DNA from: Thermophilibacter provencensis
Lineage (GTDB): Bacteria > Actinomycetota > Coriobacteriia > Coriobacteriales > Atopobiaceae
Assembly: GCF_030372065.1 (NCBI RefSeq)
Contig: NZ_JAUDEA010000001.1
Span: 124,001-188,000, forward strand
DNA length: 64,000 nucleotides
Direction: 5' to 3'
Made by a program: the position numbers and the translations under genes. Below are positions 33,704-41,131 of this stretch, one piece after another. The notes below the pieces were generated by a model, which saw nothing but the letters and a program-made list of their open reading frames with translations, ran no database searches and was not told the origin of the DNA. The first letter of the stretch is position 1. Each line of letters starts with the position of its first letter.

Positions 33704-34231
33704 TCAGACGTCTCGGCGATTCCCGACGTGAGGCGCCACGAGCGCCCTGACCTTCTCGAGCTCCCCCGGAGCGAGCTCGCGGCCGTCCACGAGCACCAGC
33801 TTGTTGTCCCCGCGCCTGAGGTAGAGGTAGTCCCCCATGGTCCCCCACTCCCTAAAGGAGGGCCAATAGCTCACGCCGTGACCGACCTGCGAGTCGACGG
33901 TCACGCCGTCGTCGTCGAAGGTGTAGCGCACCTCGCCGGAGCGGAAGGCGTCATCGACGAGCGTCTCCGCGCGCCTGAGCACGAAACGCTGAAACGCCCG
34001 CGCCCGCGCGCCGAGCACGATCGCCACACCCCCAAGGACGAGGTAGGCGACGCCGAGGACGTCCGACCCGGAGCCGAGAATCAGCGCTCCGATCGCGACG
34101 AGCAGCGCACCCAGAACGACGAGAACGGGCCCGCCGATGCGACGCCGTCGCACGTTGCCGGGGCTCTCCAGCGCAACTTCGATCGCCACGGCACGCCGCT
34201 CGTCGTTCAGGTCCATCTGATAAGAGACCAT
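33704..34231 (-). CDS. YcxB-like membrane protein
   Basis: 175 aa. Two adjacent membrane helices (about residues 35-78, VLVVLGALLVAIGALIL and LGVAYLVLGGVAIVLGA), then a soluble beta domain (VRYTFDDDGVTVDSQVG, YLYLRRGDNKLVLVDGREL) as in YcxB-type proteins. The ATG at 34231 with GGGAGGTGTCT is preferred to the GTG two codons earlier. Role unknown. Confidence 0.72.
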   Translation of the reverse strand: MVSYQMDLNDERRAVAIEVALESPGNVRRRRIGGPVLVVLGALLVAIGALILGSGSDVLGVAYLVLGGVAIVLGARARAFQRFVLRRAETLVDDAFRSGEVRYTFDDDGVTVDSQVGHGVSYWPSFREWGTMGDYLYLRRGDNKLVLVDGRELAPGELEKVRALVAPHVGNRRDV

Positions 34232-34313
34232 AGACACCTCCCGACTCGGATGGCCTTAGTATAGCCCGCGGGCCGTGGGCCGCCCTCTCGCCCAGGTGCT
34301 TCTCGCCGGCTTA

Positions 34314-34382
34314 TGCAAAGCTTACTTGTCATTTTTTGCAAAGCGTACTATGCTTATCTTGCAAAGCGCGCTTGTCATTTTT
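34314..34382 (+). promoter_or_regulatory. Three 23-bp direct repeats overlapping a promoter
   Basis: TGCAAAGC begins at 34314, 34337 and 34360, a strict 23-bp period; copies 1 and 3 continue to ACTTGTCATTTTT / GCTTGTCATTTTT. A promoter fits inside: TTGTCA (34325-34330), 17 bases, TATGCT. Probably the autoregulatory site of the XRE regulator at 34410. Confidence 0.78.
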
Positions 34383-34409
34383 GTAGCCGACGACCGAGGA
34401 GGCGATGCC

Positions 34410-34619
34410 GTGCGAACAAGGATCAAGGAGCTGCGTCGGGAGCGGAGGCTCTCGCAGGCCGATCTCGCCGACGCCGTGGGCACCACGCGCCAGACCATCA
34501 CCTCCATCGAGGTGGGCAGGTACACGGCATCGCTGCCGCTCGCCCACAAGATAGCCCGCTACTTTGGGCTCACCATCGAGGAGGTCTTTGACTTTTCCGA
34601 GATAGACGAGGAGCTGTGA
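34410..34619 (+). CDS. Small XRE-family transcriptional regulator
   Basis: 69 aa, a single HTH (RIKELRRERRLSQADLADAV, then TTRQTITSIEVGRYTASLPL) plus a short acidic tail, the YozG-like stand-alone type. The GTG at 34410 follows GAGGAGG with 7-base spacing. The stop is 5 bp before the next gene, a membrane protein, which is the usual partner arrangement. Likely binds the three repeats upstream. Confidence 0.88.
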   Translation: MRTRIKELRRERRLSQADLADAVGTTRQTITSIEVGRYTASLPLAHKIARYFGLTIEEVFDFSEIDEEL

Positions 34620-34624
34620 TCAGC

Positions 34625-35185
34625 ATGAGCAAGCTTGACACCCTTCGCAACGCGCTCGACCTCTTTCCTGGCGAGAAGGACCTCGCGCCCGGGCGCTCCC
34701 TCGACGCCATGCACGCGGACGCACGGCGGCGCCTGCGCCGCGAGACCGCCTCGGTGGCCGTCATCTGCGCCTCGATCGTCGCCCTGTGCGTCCTCGTGGC
34801 GACCGACGGCCTGCCCGCCCTGCGCGGCGACGCGCCCTCCTCGAGCTTTCTCGGGGGCTTCCTCATGGGGCTTTTCTGCGTCGCGGGGGTCGTCAGCGTC
34901 CGCCAGGTAGTGACGCTCAGGCGCGCGCTCGCAGACGACCGTGAGCTGCGCCGCTACTACGCGCGCGAGAACGACGAGCTCACGGCCCACATGGAGCGCG
35001 AGGTGGCGCGGACGTTCGTGCGGGCCATCCCCGCGCTCGCCGTGGTAGCGATCTTCGCCGGGGCACTCGTGAGCTTCGAGGCGATGGCTGCCGTGGCGGC
35101 GACGCTGGTGTTTCTCTCGTTGGCGCTTCTCGCCGTCAAGCTCTCGTACCGTGCGCGCTACCGCGCTGGGGCCGAGGCCGAGTAG
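34625..35185 (+). CDS. Membrane protein co-transcribed with the XRE regulator
   Basis: 186-187 aa. Cytosolic N-terminus with a basic segment (ADARRRLRRE), then four predicted membrane helices in two pairs (about 45-62/80-95 and 135-150/158-175), separated by a charged stretch RALADDRELRRYYARENDEL. Not recognised beyond belonging with small-XRE operons. The ATG at 34625 uses GAGGAG in the end of the upstream gene. Confidence 0.75.
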   Translation: MSKLDTLRNALDLFPGEKDLAPGRSLDAMHADARRRLRRETASVAVICASIVALCVLVATDGLPALRGDAPSSSFLGGFLMGLFCVAGVVSVRQVVTLRRALADDRELRRYYARENDELTAHMEREVARTFVRAIPALAVVAIFAGALVSFEAMAAVAATLVFLSLALLAVKLSYRARYRAGAEAE

Positions 35186-35199
35186 CGCGGGCAACGGGC

Positions 35200-35625
35200 T
35201 CACGCGCCGGTGTAGGCATCCTCTGCGGAGTTGGAGAAGTCCTGCTCGGCGAGCCATGCGGCCTCCGCCTCCGTCTCGGGGAGGTCGATGCGCTCGATCT
35301 TGAAGACCGCCGGGCGCGTGCCGTCGTTGCAGCAGGCGATCATCACGCGCTCATCGTTGGTCCAGCCGTGCATGATGGAGCCGCCCTGCAACGCCGCGTA
35401 GATGTAGCGGCTGACGCAGTCCCACGCCTCGGCGCACGGGAAGGCCGGGTCGAGGTCGCGCCCGAAGTGCCAGAAGTCATCGCGTCCGTCCTCGCGCGAG
35501 AACAGGAACTCCTACCCCACCTCAAAGCACGGGCACGGCCCGCTCTTGGGGTCGGCCAGGCAGCGCTCCTGCAGGTCGGGGAAGCACTTCTTGTCCAGGA
35601 CCGTCACCTTGCACTGATGCCTCAT
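35200..35625 (-). pseudogene. TIGR04076-family protein interrupted by an in-frame amber codon
   Basis: The frame MRHQCKVTVLDKKCFPDL ... GPCPCFEVG, stop, EFLFSREDG ... CNDGTRPAVFKIERI is one TIGR04076-type protein of 141 codons with a TAG at 35514-35512. The family usually has a Gln or similar at the G-x-E position, so CAG to TAG (one transition) explains it. The ATG at 35625 follows a GGGAGGCCCC-like site. Two fragments of 37 and about 103 codons result; the second has no ribosome binding site. It could also be a sequencing error. Confidence 0.75.
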
Positions 35626-35771
35626 GGGGCCTCCCATTCGTTGACTTGTGCGAGTTATACCCACCGCGCCGGCAAGCGTACCGCTGCGCCCGCGCGCAAC
35701 GAAGCGTTGCTTGGACCGGGGCCTCCGTTCGGCGATACTGGTGCCAGCAACCAAGCCGAAGGGAGGCCGAC

Positions 35772-36221
35772 ATGGCCATCAAGGACGTGCTGCCAAGCCT
35801 GCGCCGCGAGCGCGGGCTCACGCAGGAGGAGCTGGCTCGCAGGCTCTACATCACCCGTCAGGCCGTGAGCCGCTGGGAACGCGGAGAGACCTCGCCGGGA
35901 ATCGACATGACCAAGCTCATCGCGCGCGAGCTCGACGTCCCCGTGACCGAGCTGCTGGAGATGCCCGAGCACTATTGCCAGAGCTGCGGCATGATGTTCA
36001 CCGGCCCTGACCAGCTCGGGCACGACGCCGACGGCACCGAGAACCCCGACTTCTGCCGCTGGTGCTACGACGGCGGCTCTTACACCTACGAGACCACGAT
36101 GGACGAGATGATCGAGGACTGCGCTCCGCGCATGGCCGAGGCGATGGGCTGGACCGTGGACGAGAGCGCGTCGCTTCTGGGCGCGGTGCTGCCCACCCTC
36201 GAGCGCTGGCGCGACGCGTAG
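35772..36221 (+). CDS. XRE regulator fused to a zinc-ribbon domain
   Basis: 149 aa. N-terminal HTH (LRRERGLTQEELARRLYITR, then QAVSRWERGETSPGIDMTKL) followed by a zinc-ribbon YCQSCGMMF...PDFCRWCYDGG (four Cys, about residues 66-100) of the putative zinc-ribbon_2 type and a helical tail with APRMAEAMGW. Widespread in Firmicutes and Coriobacteria as a presumed stress or metal regulator. The ATG at 35772 follows GGGAGGCCGAC. Confidence 0.87.
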   Translation: MAIKDVLPSLRRERGLTQEELARRLYITRQAVSRWERGETSPGIDMTKLIARELDVPVTELLEMPEHYCQSCGMMFTGPDQLGHDADGTENPDFCRWCYDGGSYTYETTMDEMIEDCAPRMAEAMGWTVDESASLLGAVLPTLERWRDA

Positions 36222-36251
36222 GGCGACGGGGCGAGAAGGACGTCGGGTCGG

Positions 36252-36818
36252 CTACGCGCCGGCGAAGTAGGGGCACGCGCCCGCGAGGCACGCGCCGTTG
36301 CGGTCGGAGACCGCGCAGCGCGGCTCGGAGGCCGCGGGCGCGAGCTCCACGCCGAGCAGGCGCTCGAACCACGGAACCGCACCACGCACGACGATGCGGG
36401 CGTCGCGCTTGCAGCAGCGCGGGGCGCCCGCCTCGGCGATCGCCCGCAGCAGGTCGGAGACCATGAGCTGGCACTCGCTCCAACCCTCGGCCCTGAGCGG
36501 GGCGTTCTCCAGCAGGATCGCGAGCGCCATGCCGCACGAGGCTGCGGCGCCGCACACGCCCCAGCGCGCGCACGCCGCGCCGGGCACCGCCGCCGAGCGC
36601 GCCCGGAGCTCGGCGAGCTGGGCGGCGAGGTCCCCCTCGCCGCGCGCGTTGCGGACGCAGGTGACGAGCGCCGCCCCCGCCAGATAGTGGTGCACGGGCC
36701 CAAAAGCGTCACACTCCGGCGCAGCCATGAGCTCCTCAAGGAGGTCGGCGGGGCTCAGCGCGTCGCTCTTCTCGCAGATTCTTGTGGCCCAGGCGTATGC
36801 GTCCTGCTGGTCGCTCAT
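36252..36818 (-). CDS. DUF5714-domain cysteine-rich protein
   Basis: 188 aa. The central block CGAAASCGMALAILLENAPL and the signature GAPRCCKRDARIVVRGAV match DUF5714, with a further Cys-rich C-terminus (EPRCAVSDRNGACLAGACPY). Function unknown. Divergent from the ArsC-ArsR fusion, with 101 bp between starts containing an ArsR-type operator, so it is probably under the same control. The many cysteines would suit metalloid binding (inference). Confidence 0.75.
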   Translation of the reverse strand: MSDQQDAYAWATRICEKSDALSPADLLEELMAAPECDAFGPVHHYLAGAALVTCVRNARGEGDLAAQLAELRARSAAVPGAACARWGVCGAAASCGMALAILLENAPLRAEGWSECQLMVSDLLRAIAEAGAPRCCKRDARIVVRGAVPWFERLLGVELAPAASEPRCAVSDRNGACLAGACPYFAGA

Positions 36819-36830
36819 TGCATCCCCCAC

Positions 36831-36852
36831 ATATTGATAACTATCGATATAT
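36831..36852. promoter_or_regulatory. ArsR/SmtB-like operator between divergent genes
   Basis: Imperfect dyad ATATTGATA...ATCGATATAT with a short centre, AT-rich, of the kind bound by ArsR/SmtB repressors. A second partial copy (TTTATCAAT) occurs at about 36879-36887. It lies between DUF5714 and the ArsC-ArsR fusion. Confidence 0.6.
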
Positions 36853-36919
36853 TGCTGAGTGTATACTCTGCATCGACGTTTATCAATCTGTTGGGCAGGC
36901 GGGCGCGAAGGGGGCCACC

Positions 36920-38188
36920 ATGGGCGTCACGTTGGGGGAAGCGGGCAATCGCAGGCCGCGCGTGGCGTTTGTGTGCACGCACAACTCATGCCGGAGCCAG
37001 ATCGCCGAGGCGCTCTCCCGGGTGCTCGCCTCGGACGCGTTCGAGGCGTTCTCGGCCGGCACGCACCCCGCAGACGCCGTGAACCCCGACGCGCTGCGGC
37101 TCCTTCGCAACGTGCCGGGAGTCGACACGGCAAGGCTTCGTCCCAAGGCGCTCGACAAGCTGCCCCCGGTTGACGTCGTGGTCACGATGGGCTGCGGCGT
37201 CCAGTGCCCGATGCTGCCCTGCGCGCATCGCGAGGACTGGGGGCTCGAGGATCCAACAGGCAGGGGCGACGAGGCATTTCTCGCCACCATGGACGAGATT
37301 GAGCGCCGGGTGCGCGACCTTGCGGAACGCCTTGCGCATTGCGAAGTCGCCACAACGGACAAGAGCGACGGGCTCTCTGCGGACTTGCTCAAGGCGCTTG
37401 CGGACGAGAGGCGCCTCGACGTCCTGCGCGCGCTCTCCCAGGCCGACGAGCTCTGCGCCTGCAAGCTGCTCGAGCGCCTCGACATCAGCCAGCCCACGCT
37501 CTCCCACCACATGGCGCTGCTCGTCTCCGCGGGCCTCGTCAGCGCGGAGCGACGCGGCCGCTGGACGCACTACCGGCTTGAGCGCGGGCGCATGGCTCGG
37601 CTCGCCGCCGCGCTCGAAGAGCTTGCAAACGCGAAGCCGTCGAACCCGGACGCAGCCGTTCCCGCCTCCGCACGCAAGACTCTCTACCTCGTTGGCGGCC
37701 CGATGGGCGTCGGCAAGTCGACCGTCTGCCGCGAGCTCAGCCGCATGCTGCCGCGCTCGGTTCTTCTCGACGGGGACTGGTGCTGGCAGGCGGACCCCTT
37801 CCAGGTGACGCCCGAGACCAAGGCGGTGGTGCTCGACAACATCTGTCACGCGCTCGGCAACTTCCTGCGCTGCGACGCCTACGAGAACGTCGTCTTTGGC
37901 TGGGTGATGCACGAGCGAGCGATCGTCGAGGGGATTCTCGCGCGCCTGCCAATCGCCGAGTGCGGCGCGGCGGTGCGGTGGGTCTCGCTCGTGGCGAGCG
38001 AGGAGGAGCTGCGCAGGCGTATCGAGGGTGACGTGTCCGCCGGGCTGCGCAAGGCGAACGCGGTGGAGCGCGCCCTCGCCTACCTGCCCCTCTACCGGGA
38101 GCTTGGCTCCGAGCTCGTGGACACCACCGGGCGCTCGCCCCGCGAGGTGGCGGAGCTCGTCGCGGGCGGTGCGCGGAAGGGCCGCTAG
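36920..38188 (+). CDS. Triple fusion: ArsC-type arsenate reductase + ArsR repressor + P-loop kinase
   Basis: 422 aa. Residues about 12-145: low-molecular-weight-phosphatase-type arsenate reductase (VAFVCTHNSCRSQIAEAL, then VVTMGCGVQCPMLPC and REDWGLEDPTG). Residues about 155-240: ArsR helix-turn-helix (LLKALADERRLDVLRALS, ELCACKLLERL with the Cys-x-Cys metalloid site, SQPTLSHHMALLVSAGLVS). Residues about 258-420: P-loop domain (YLVGGPMGVGKSTVCREL, LLDGDWCW) like small-molecule kinases. The frame has no internal break. The ATG at 36920 is preceded by a weak GGGGGCC site. Confidence 0.85.
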   Translation: MGVTLGEAGNRRPRVAFVCTHNSCRSQIAEALSRVLASDAFEAFSAGTHPADAVNPDALRLLRNVPGVDTARLRPKALDKLPPVDVVVTMGCGVQCPMLPCAHREDWGLEDPTGRGDEAFLATMDEIERRVRDLAERLAHCEVATTDKSDGLSADLLKALADERRLDVLRALSQADELCACKLLERLDISQPTLSHHMALLVSAGLVSAERRGRWTHYRLERGRMARLAAALEELANAKPSNPDAAVPASARKTLYLVGGPMGVGKSTVCRELSRMLPRSVLLDGDWCWQADPFQVTPETKAVVLDNICHALGNFLRCDAYENVVFGWVMHERAIVEGILARLPIAECGAAVRWVSLVASEEELRRRIEGDVSAGLRKANAVERALAYLPLYRELGSELVDTTGRSPREVAELVAGGARKGR

Positions 38189-39105
38189 GCCTCAGGAACC
38201 ATGCGCGCGTCTGCCCACCATCCCGGCACCAGCTCGCCGAGCCGAGCCGTGCGTCGCGACTCGTAGTCGAGAAGCACCTCGACCTCCCGCGCCGCGGGGT
38301 CGAGCTGCATCATGAGCTCCCGGCACGCCCCGCACGGCATCCCGGCGCCCCCGCCCGGCATGACGGCGACGATCCTTCGTATCCGCGACTCCCCCGCCGT
38401 GACCATGGCCGCGATCGCCGAGCGCTCCGCGCACATCCCGAGCGAGCACGCCGTGTCGATGCAGACGCCCACGTAGACGCTGCCGGCCTCCGTGAGCAGC
38501 GCCGCCGCGACGGAGCCCGCCTCCACGAGCGGGGAGATCTCGCGGGGGCGCTGCACGCGCCGGGCAGCAAGGTAGAGGCGGTCCCAGGAGTCGTCGTAGC
38601 ACGCGAGCGCCCGAGCCTCCAGCGCGCGCACGAAGCGGTCCTTGCCGTCGCAGTAGCCCTCGATGTCGTACGGAAAGCGCCGTGCGAGTGAGCGCTTGAG
38701 GGCGGCGTACTCGTCCCGCGCGTCCTCATGGGAGCGCAGGTAGTCGCAGAGCGCCAGGTGACGGACGATATTCTTCCTGTCGCCCGCGTCAAAGACATGG
38801 ACCTGATGCGTGCGCTCGTCGCCGCCCTTGCGAAAGTAGCGCCGCCCCGAGATGCCGAACTCGCCGAGGCACTCATAGCCCAGCTCGCGCATGCGCGGCT
38901 CGACGGCGTCGACCTCCCCGAGGCTGCGCGCCGCCACGAGCACGTCCACGACCGGCTTGGCGGCTAGCCCCGGCACCGACGTGCTCCCGATGTGCCAGAT
39001 TGCGAGCGTCGCCTCGCCGAGCGCGCCGCAAAGGCGGTCGCGCTCCTCCCGAAAGCGCTGCTGCCAGGACGGGTCGTAGTCAACGACGGTAACGTGTTGG
39101 GGCAT
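38185..39105 (-). CDS. Fusion: GrpB nucleotidyltransferase-like + cytidine deaminase-like
   Basis: 306 aa. Residues 1 to about 170 are a GrpB-family nucleotidyltransferase-like domain (VDYDPSWQQRFREERDRL, IWHIGSTSVPGLAAKPVVDV). Residues about 175-306 have a cytidine-deaminase zinc site: CAERSAIAAMV and PCGACRELM with the preceding TEAGSVYVGVCIDTA. The ATG at 39105 follows GGTGCCTCC; an upstream in-frame ATG is unconserved. Stop codons overlap the ArsC-ArsR fusion's by 4 bp. Reaction partner of the GrpB half unknown. Confidence 0.8.
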   Translation of the reverse strand: MPQHVTVVDYDPSWQQRFREERDRLCGALGEATLAIWHIGSTSVPGLAAKPVVDVLVAARSLGEVDAVEPRMRELGYECLGEFGISGRRYFRKGGDERTHQVHVFDAGDRKNIVRHLALCDYLRSHEDARDEYAALKRSLARRFPYDIEGYCDGKDRFVRALEARALACYDDSWDRLYLAARRVQRPREISPLVEAGSVAAALLTEAGSVYVGVCIDTACSLGMCAERSAIAAMVTAGESRIRRIVAVMPGGGAGMPCGACRELMMQLDPAAREVEVLLDYESRRTARLGELVPGWWADARMVPEA

Positions 39106-39242
39106 GGAGGCACCTCTCTCGATCGACGATGCGCCTGTCGTGCGCGCGACCAATTATGCGCCTCTCCCAGACCAGTCCGTCCCCGCGCCACCGCCCCACG
39201 CGCTACACTGAGCACACGCCCGCACCACGCGAAGGAGGCACC

Positions 39243-39593
39243 ATGCCGCGCACCCCCATCGCAAAGATGTCGCTTGCCAAGGTCTACCCGCTGCTCGTCC
39301 AGAAGGCAGAGCGCAGGGGTCGCACGCGCGAAGAGGTGGACGAGGTGGCCTGCTGGCTCACCGGATACGACGCCGCCGGCCTCGAGCGCCAGATCGCCGA
39401 GGGCGTTGACTACGAGACGTTCTTCTCGGAGGCCCCCGCACTGAACCCCAACCGCGCGCTCATCACCGGCAAGGTCTGCGGCGTGGACGTTGCCGCCATC
39501 GCCGACCCCGTGGAGCAGAACGCCCGCTACCTCGACAAGCTCGTCGACGAGCTCGCCCGCGGGCGCGCCATGGAGAAGATCCTGCGCTCGTAG
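39243..39593 (+). CDS. DUF2200 family protein
   Basis: 116 aa. KMSLAKVYPLLVQKAERRGR, VDEVACWLTGYD and the C-terminal NARYLDKLVDELARGRAMEKIL are typical of DUF2200. Small helical cytosolic protein, function unknown. AAGGAGGCACC precedes the ATG. The last 12 codons (GRAMEKILRS and stop, positions 39555-39597) recur exactly at 40983-41025, beyond the adjacent ATPase gene. Confidence 0.85.
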   Translation: MPRTPIAKMSLAKVYPLLVQKAERRGRTREEVDEVACWLTGYDAAGLERQIAEGVDYETFFSEAPALNPNRALITGKVCGVDVAAIADPVEQNARYLDKLVDELARGRAMEKILRS

Positions 39594-39597
39594 CCGC
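39555..39597 (+). repeat. 43-bp direct repeat, left copy
   Basis: Identical to 40983-41025, offset 1428 bp. This copy is the native 3' end of the DUF2200 gene. The two copies bound a unit with a single ATPase gene. Confidence 0.9.
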
Positions 39598-39631
39598 CGA
39601 GAGTGTCTCCACGGCCCGATGGATGTCGCCC

Positions 39632-40861
39632 CTAGCCCCTGTGCCCCGCACCCATCCAGCTTTCGTCGAGCATCCACTCGACCGCGTTGGCATGACGGAC
39701 ACCCCGATAGTCCCCCACCCCAACGCGGTCGAGCGTCAGCACGGTCTTGGGATAGTTGTCCGCAATCGCCTCGAGCGGCGCGAACTCCCGTCTTCGCGTA
39801 GACTCGTCCAGCACCGTCTGCGAAACCTGGAAGTATTCCGGCCCGTCGTCTCCCACGGCAACGAAGTCGACCTCCGCCGTCCCGACCTTGCCAACGGAGA
39901 CGGTGCGATAGCGCCTCAGCAACTCGAGATAGACTGCGTTCTCAAGGCGCCTGCCCAGGTCTCCTTGTTCCTTCCCCAGCAGCCAGAACCTAAACCCCAG
40001 GTCGCCCAGATAGTACTTCTCAAGCGTCTCGAGGTACTCCCTGCCCCTCAAATCGTACCGGCTCACCTTGAAGACGAGGTAGTTCTCCATGAGGGTATCG
40101 AGGTACGCCCCTACCGAGAGAGGCGAAATCCGCGTCCCCGCCGCTGTGAGCCCTGATGCGATGCGCTTGCGAGAGGTGATGTTCCCCACGTTGTCGGCAA
40201 CAAACGACGACAGGTCCCTGAACGCCCTCATGTCCATGCGCGGGTGCCGTCGCGCAACGTCCTCAAGGATAATCGTGTTAAACACGCCACCAAGGTAGTC
40301 GGCCACCGTCTGGGCGTCTTCGAGCGTCGCCGCGAAGGGCATTCCGCCATAGGTGAGGTACCGGTCAAACGCGTCGTCCGGATTCCCCTTCTTACCCCAG
40401 GCCACATAGTATTCCGCAAACGAGAAGGGCAGCATGCGGAGCTCCACATAGCGGCCGGTAAGCAGCGTCGCCAACTCGCCGGAGAGGAAGAAGGCGTTAG
40501 ACCCCGTGATGTACAGGTCAACATCATCTCGAACCGCCAGCCCGTCCACGACCCGCTCAAATTCTTCGACATGCTGGACCTCATCAAGAAACACGTAGTT
40601 AGTGCCCGCTCCAAGCCGCTGAACGACGTAGCGGTACAGTTCCCGCGCATCGAGGGGATAGTCCTCGTCCAGGCTCTCGAAGTTGATGCTCAAGATGTTT
40701 TTCTCTGAAACCCCCTGGGCAAGCAGCCGTCTGCGGAAGAGCTCGAACACGCTCGACTTTCCGCAACGCCTCAGGCCAGTGGTCACCTTGATGACATCGC
40801 GGTCCCTCCACCGGTCGAGCCATGAGAGATAAAGCGGTCGGTCTATGAGCTCGTTTTTCAT
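39632..40861 (-). CDS. AAA_14/DUF4143-type ATP-binding protein
   Basis: 409 aa. Walker A TGLRRCGKSS (about residues 28-37), Walker B NYVFLDEVQ (about 88-96), sensor ITGSNAFFL, then the DUF4143 C-terminal region (ISPLSVGAYLDTLMENYLVF, then TAEVDFVAV). These ATPases are patchily distributed, without established function. The gene sits between the two 43-bp repeats. The upstream region 40862-40982 is AT-rich and contains an inverted repeat. Confidence 0.88.
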   Translation of the reverse strand: MKNELIDRPLYLSWLDRWRDRDVIKVTTGLRRCGKSSVFELFRRRLLAQGVSEKNILSINFESLDEDYPLDARELYRYVVQRLGAGTNYVFLDEVQHVEEFERVVDGLAVRDDVDLYITGSNAFFLSGELATLLTGRYVELRMLPFSFAEYYVAWGKKGNPDDAFDRYLTYGGMPFAATLEDAQTVADYLGGVFNTIILEDVARRHPRMDMRAFRDLSSFVADNVGNITSRKRIASGLTAAGTRISPLSVGAYLDTLMENYLVFKVSRYDLRGREYLETLEKYYLGDLGFRFWLLGKEQGDLGRRLENAVYLELLRRYRTVSVGKVGTAEVDFVAVGDDGPEYFQVSQTVLDESTRRREFAPLEAIADNYPKTVLTLDRVGVGDYRGVRHANAVEWMLDESWMGAGHRG

Positions 40862-40933
40862 GATGTGTCCAAACCGATTATCTGTTTTAGTCTCTTTATC
40901 ATACTATGCAAAAACCGACTGATTTATCTCAAC

Positions 40934-40957
40934 GGTTTTCTCATTTTTGAGAAAACC
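40934..40957. promoter_or_regulatory. 10-bp-arm inverted repeat upstream of the ATPase
   Basis: GGTTTTCTCA (40934-40943), TTTT, TGAGAAAACC (40948-40957). About 75 bp before the ATPase start; operator or hairpin. Confidence 0.6.
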
Positions 40958-40982
40958 AGTTACCTGGTTCAGGAGGATTGTT

Positions 40983-41025
40983 GCCCGCGGGCGCGCCATG
41001 GAGAAGATCCTGCGCTCGTAGCCGC
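40983..41025 (+). repeat. 43-bp direct repeat, right copy
   Basis: Exact duplicate of the DUF2200 3' end at 39555-39597, here not preceded by the rest of that gene. Confidence 0.9.
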
Positions 41026-41131
41026 AGGACGCGTTTTCGCAGGTAGATGCCAACTCGCCCAACGGTCGATTGACGTGCGCGGCACCGCGGCGCAGCATCG
41101 TGGCTACGTTCCGACCCAGGAGGGAGACCAC

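Noticed and set aside
35512-35514. TAG as pyrrolysine or programmed readthrough
   Set aside because: The family shows no such residue and no Pyl machinery is visible; a nonsense mutation or sequence error is simpler.
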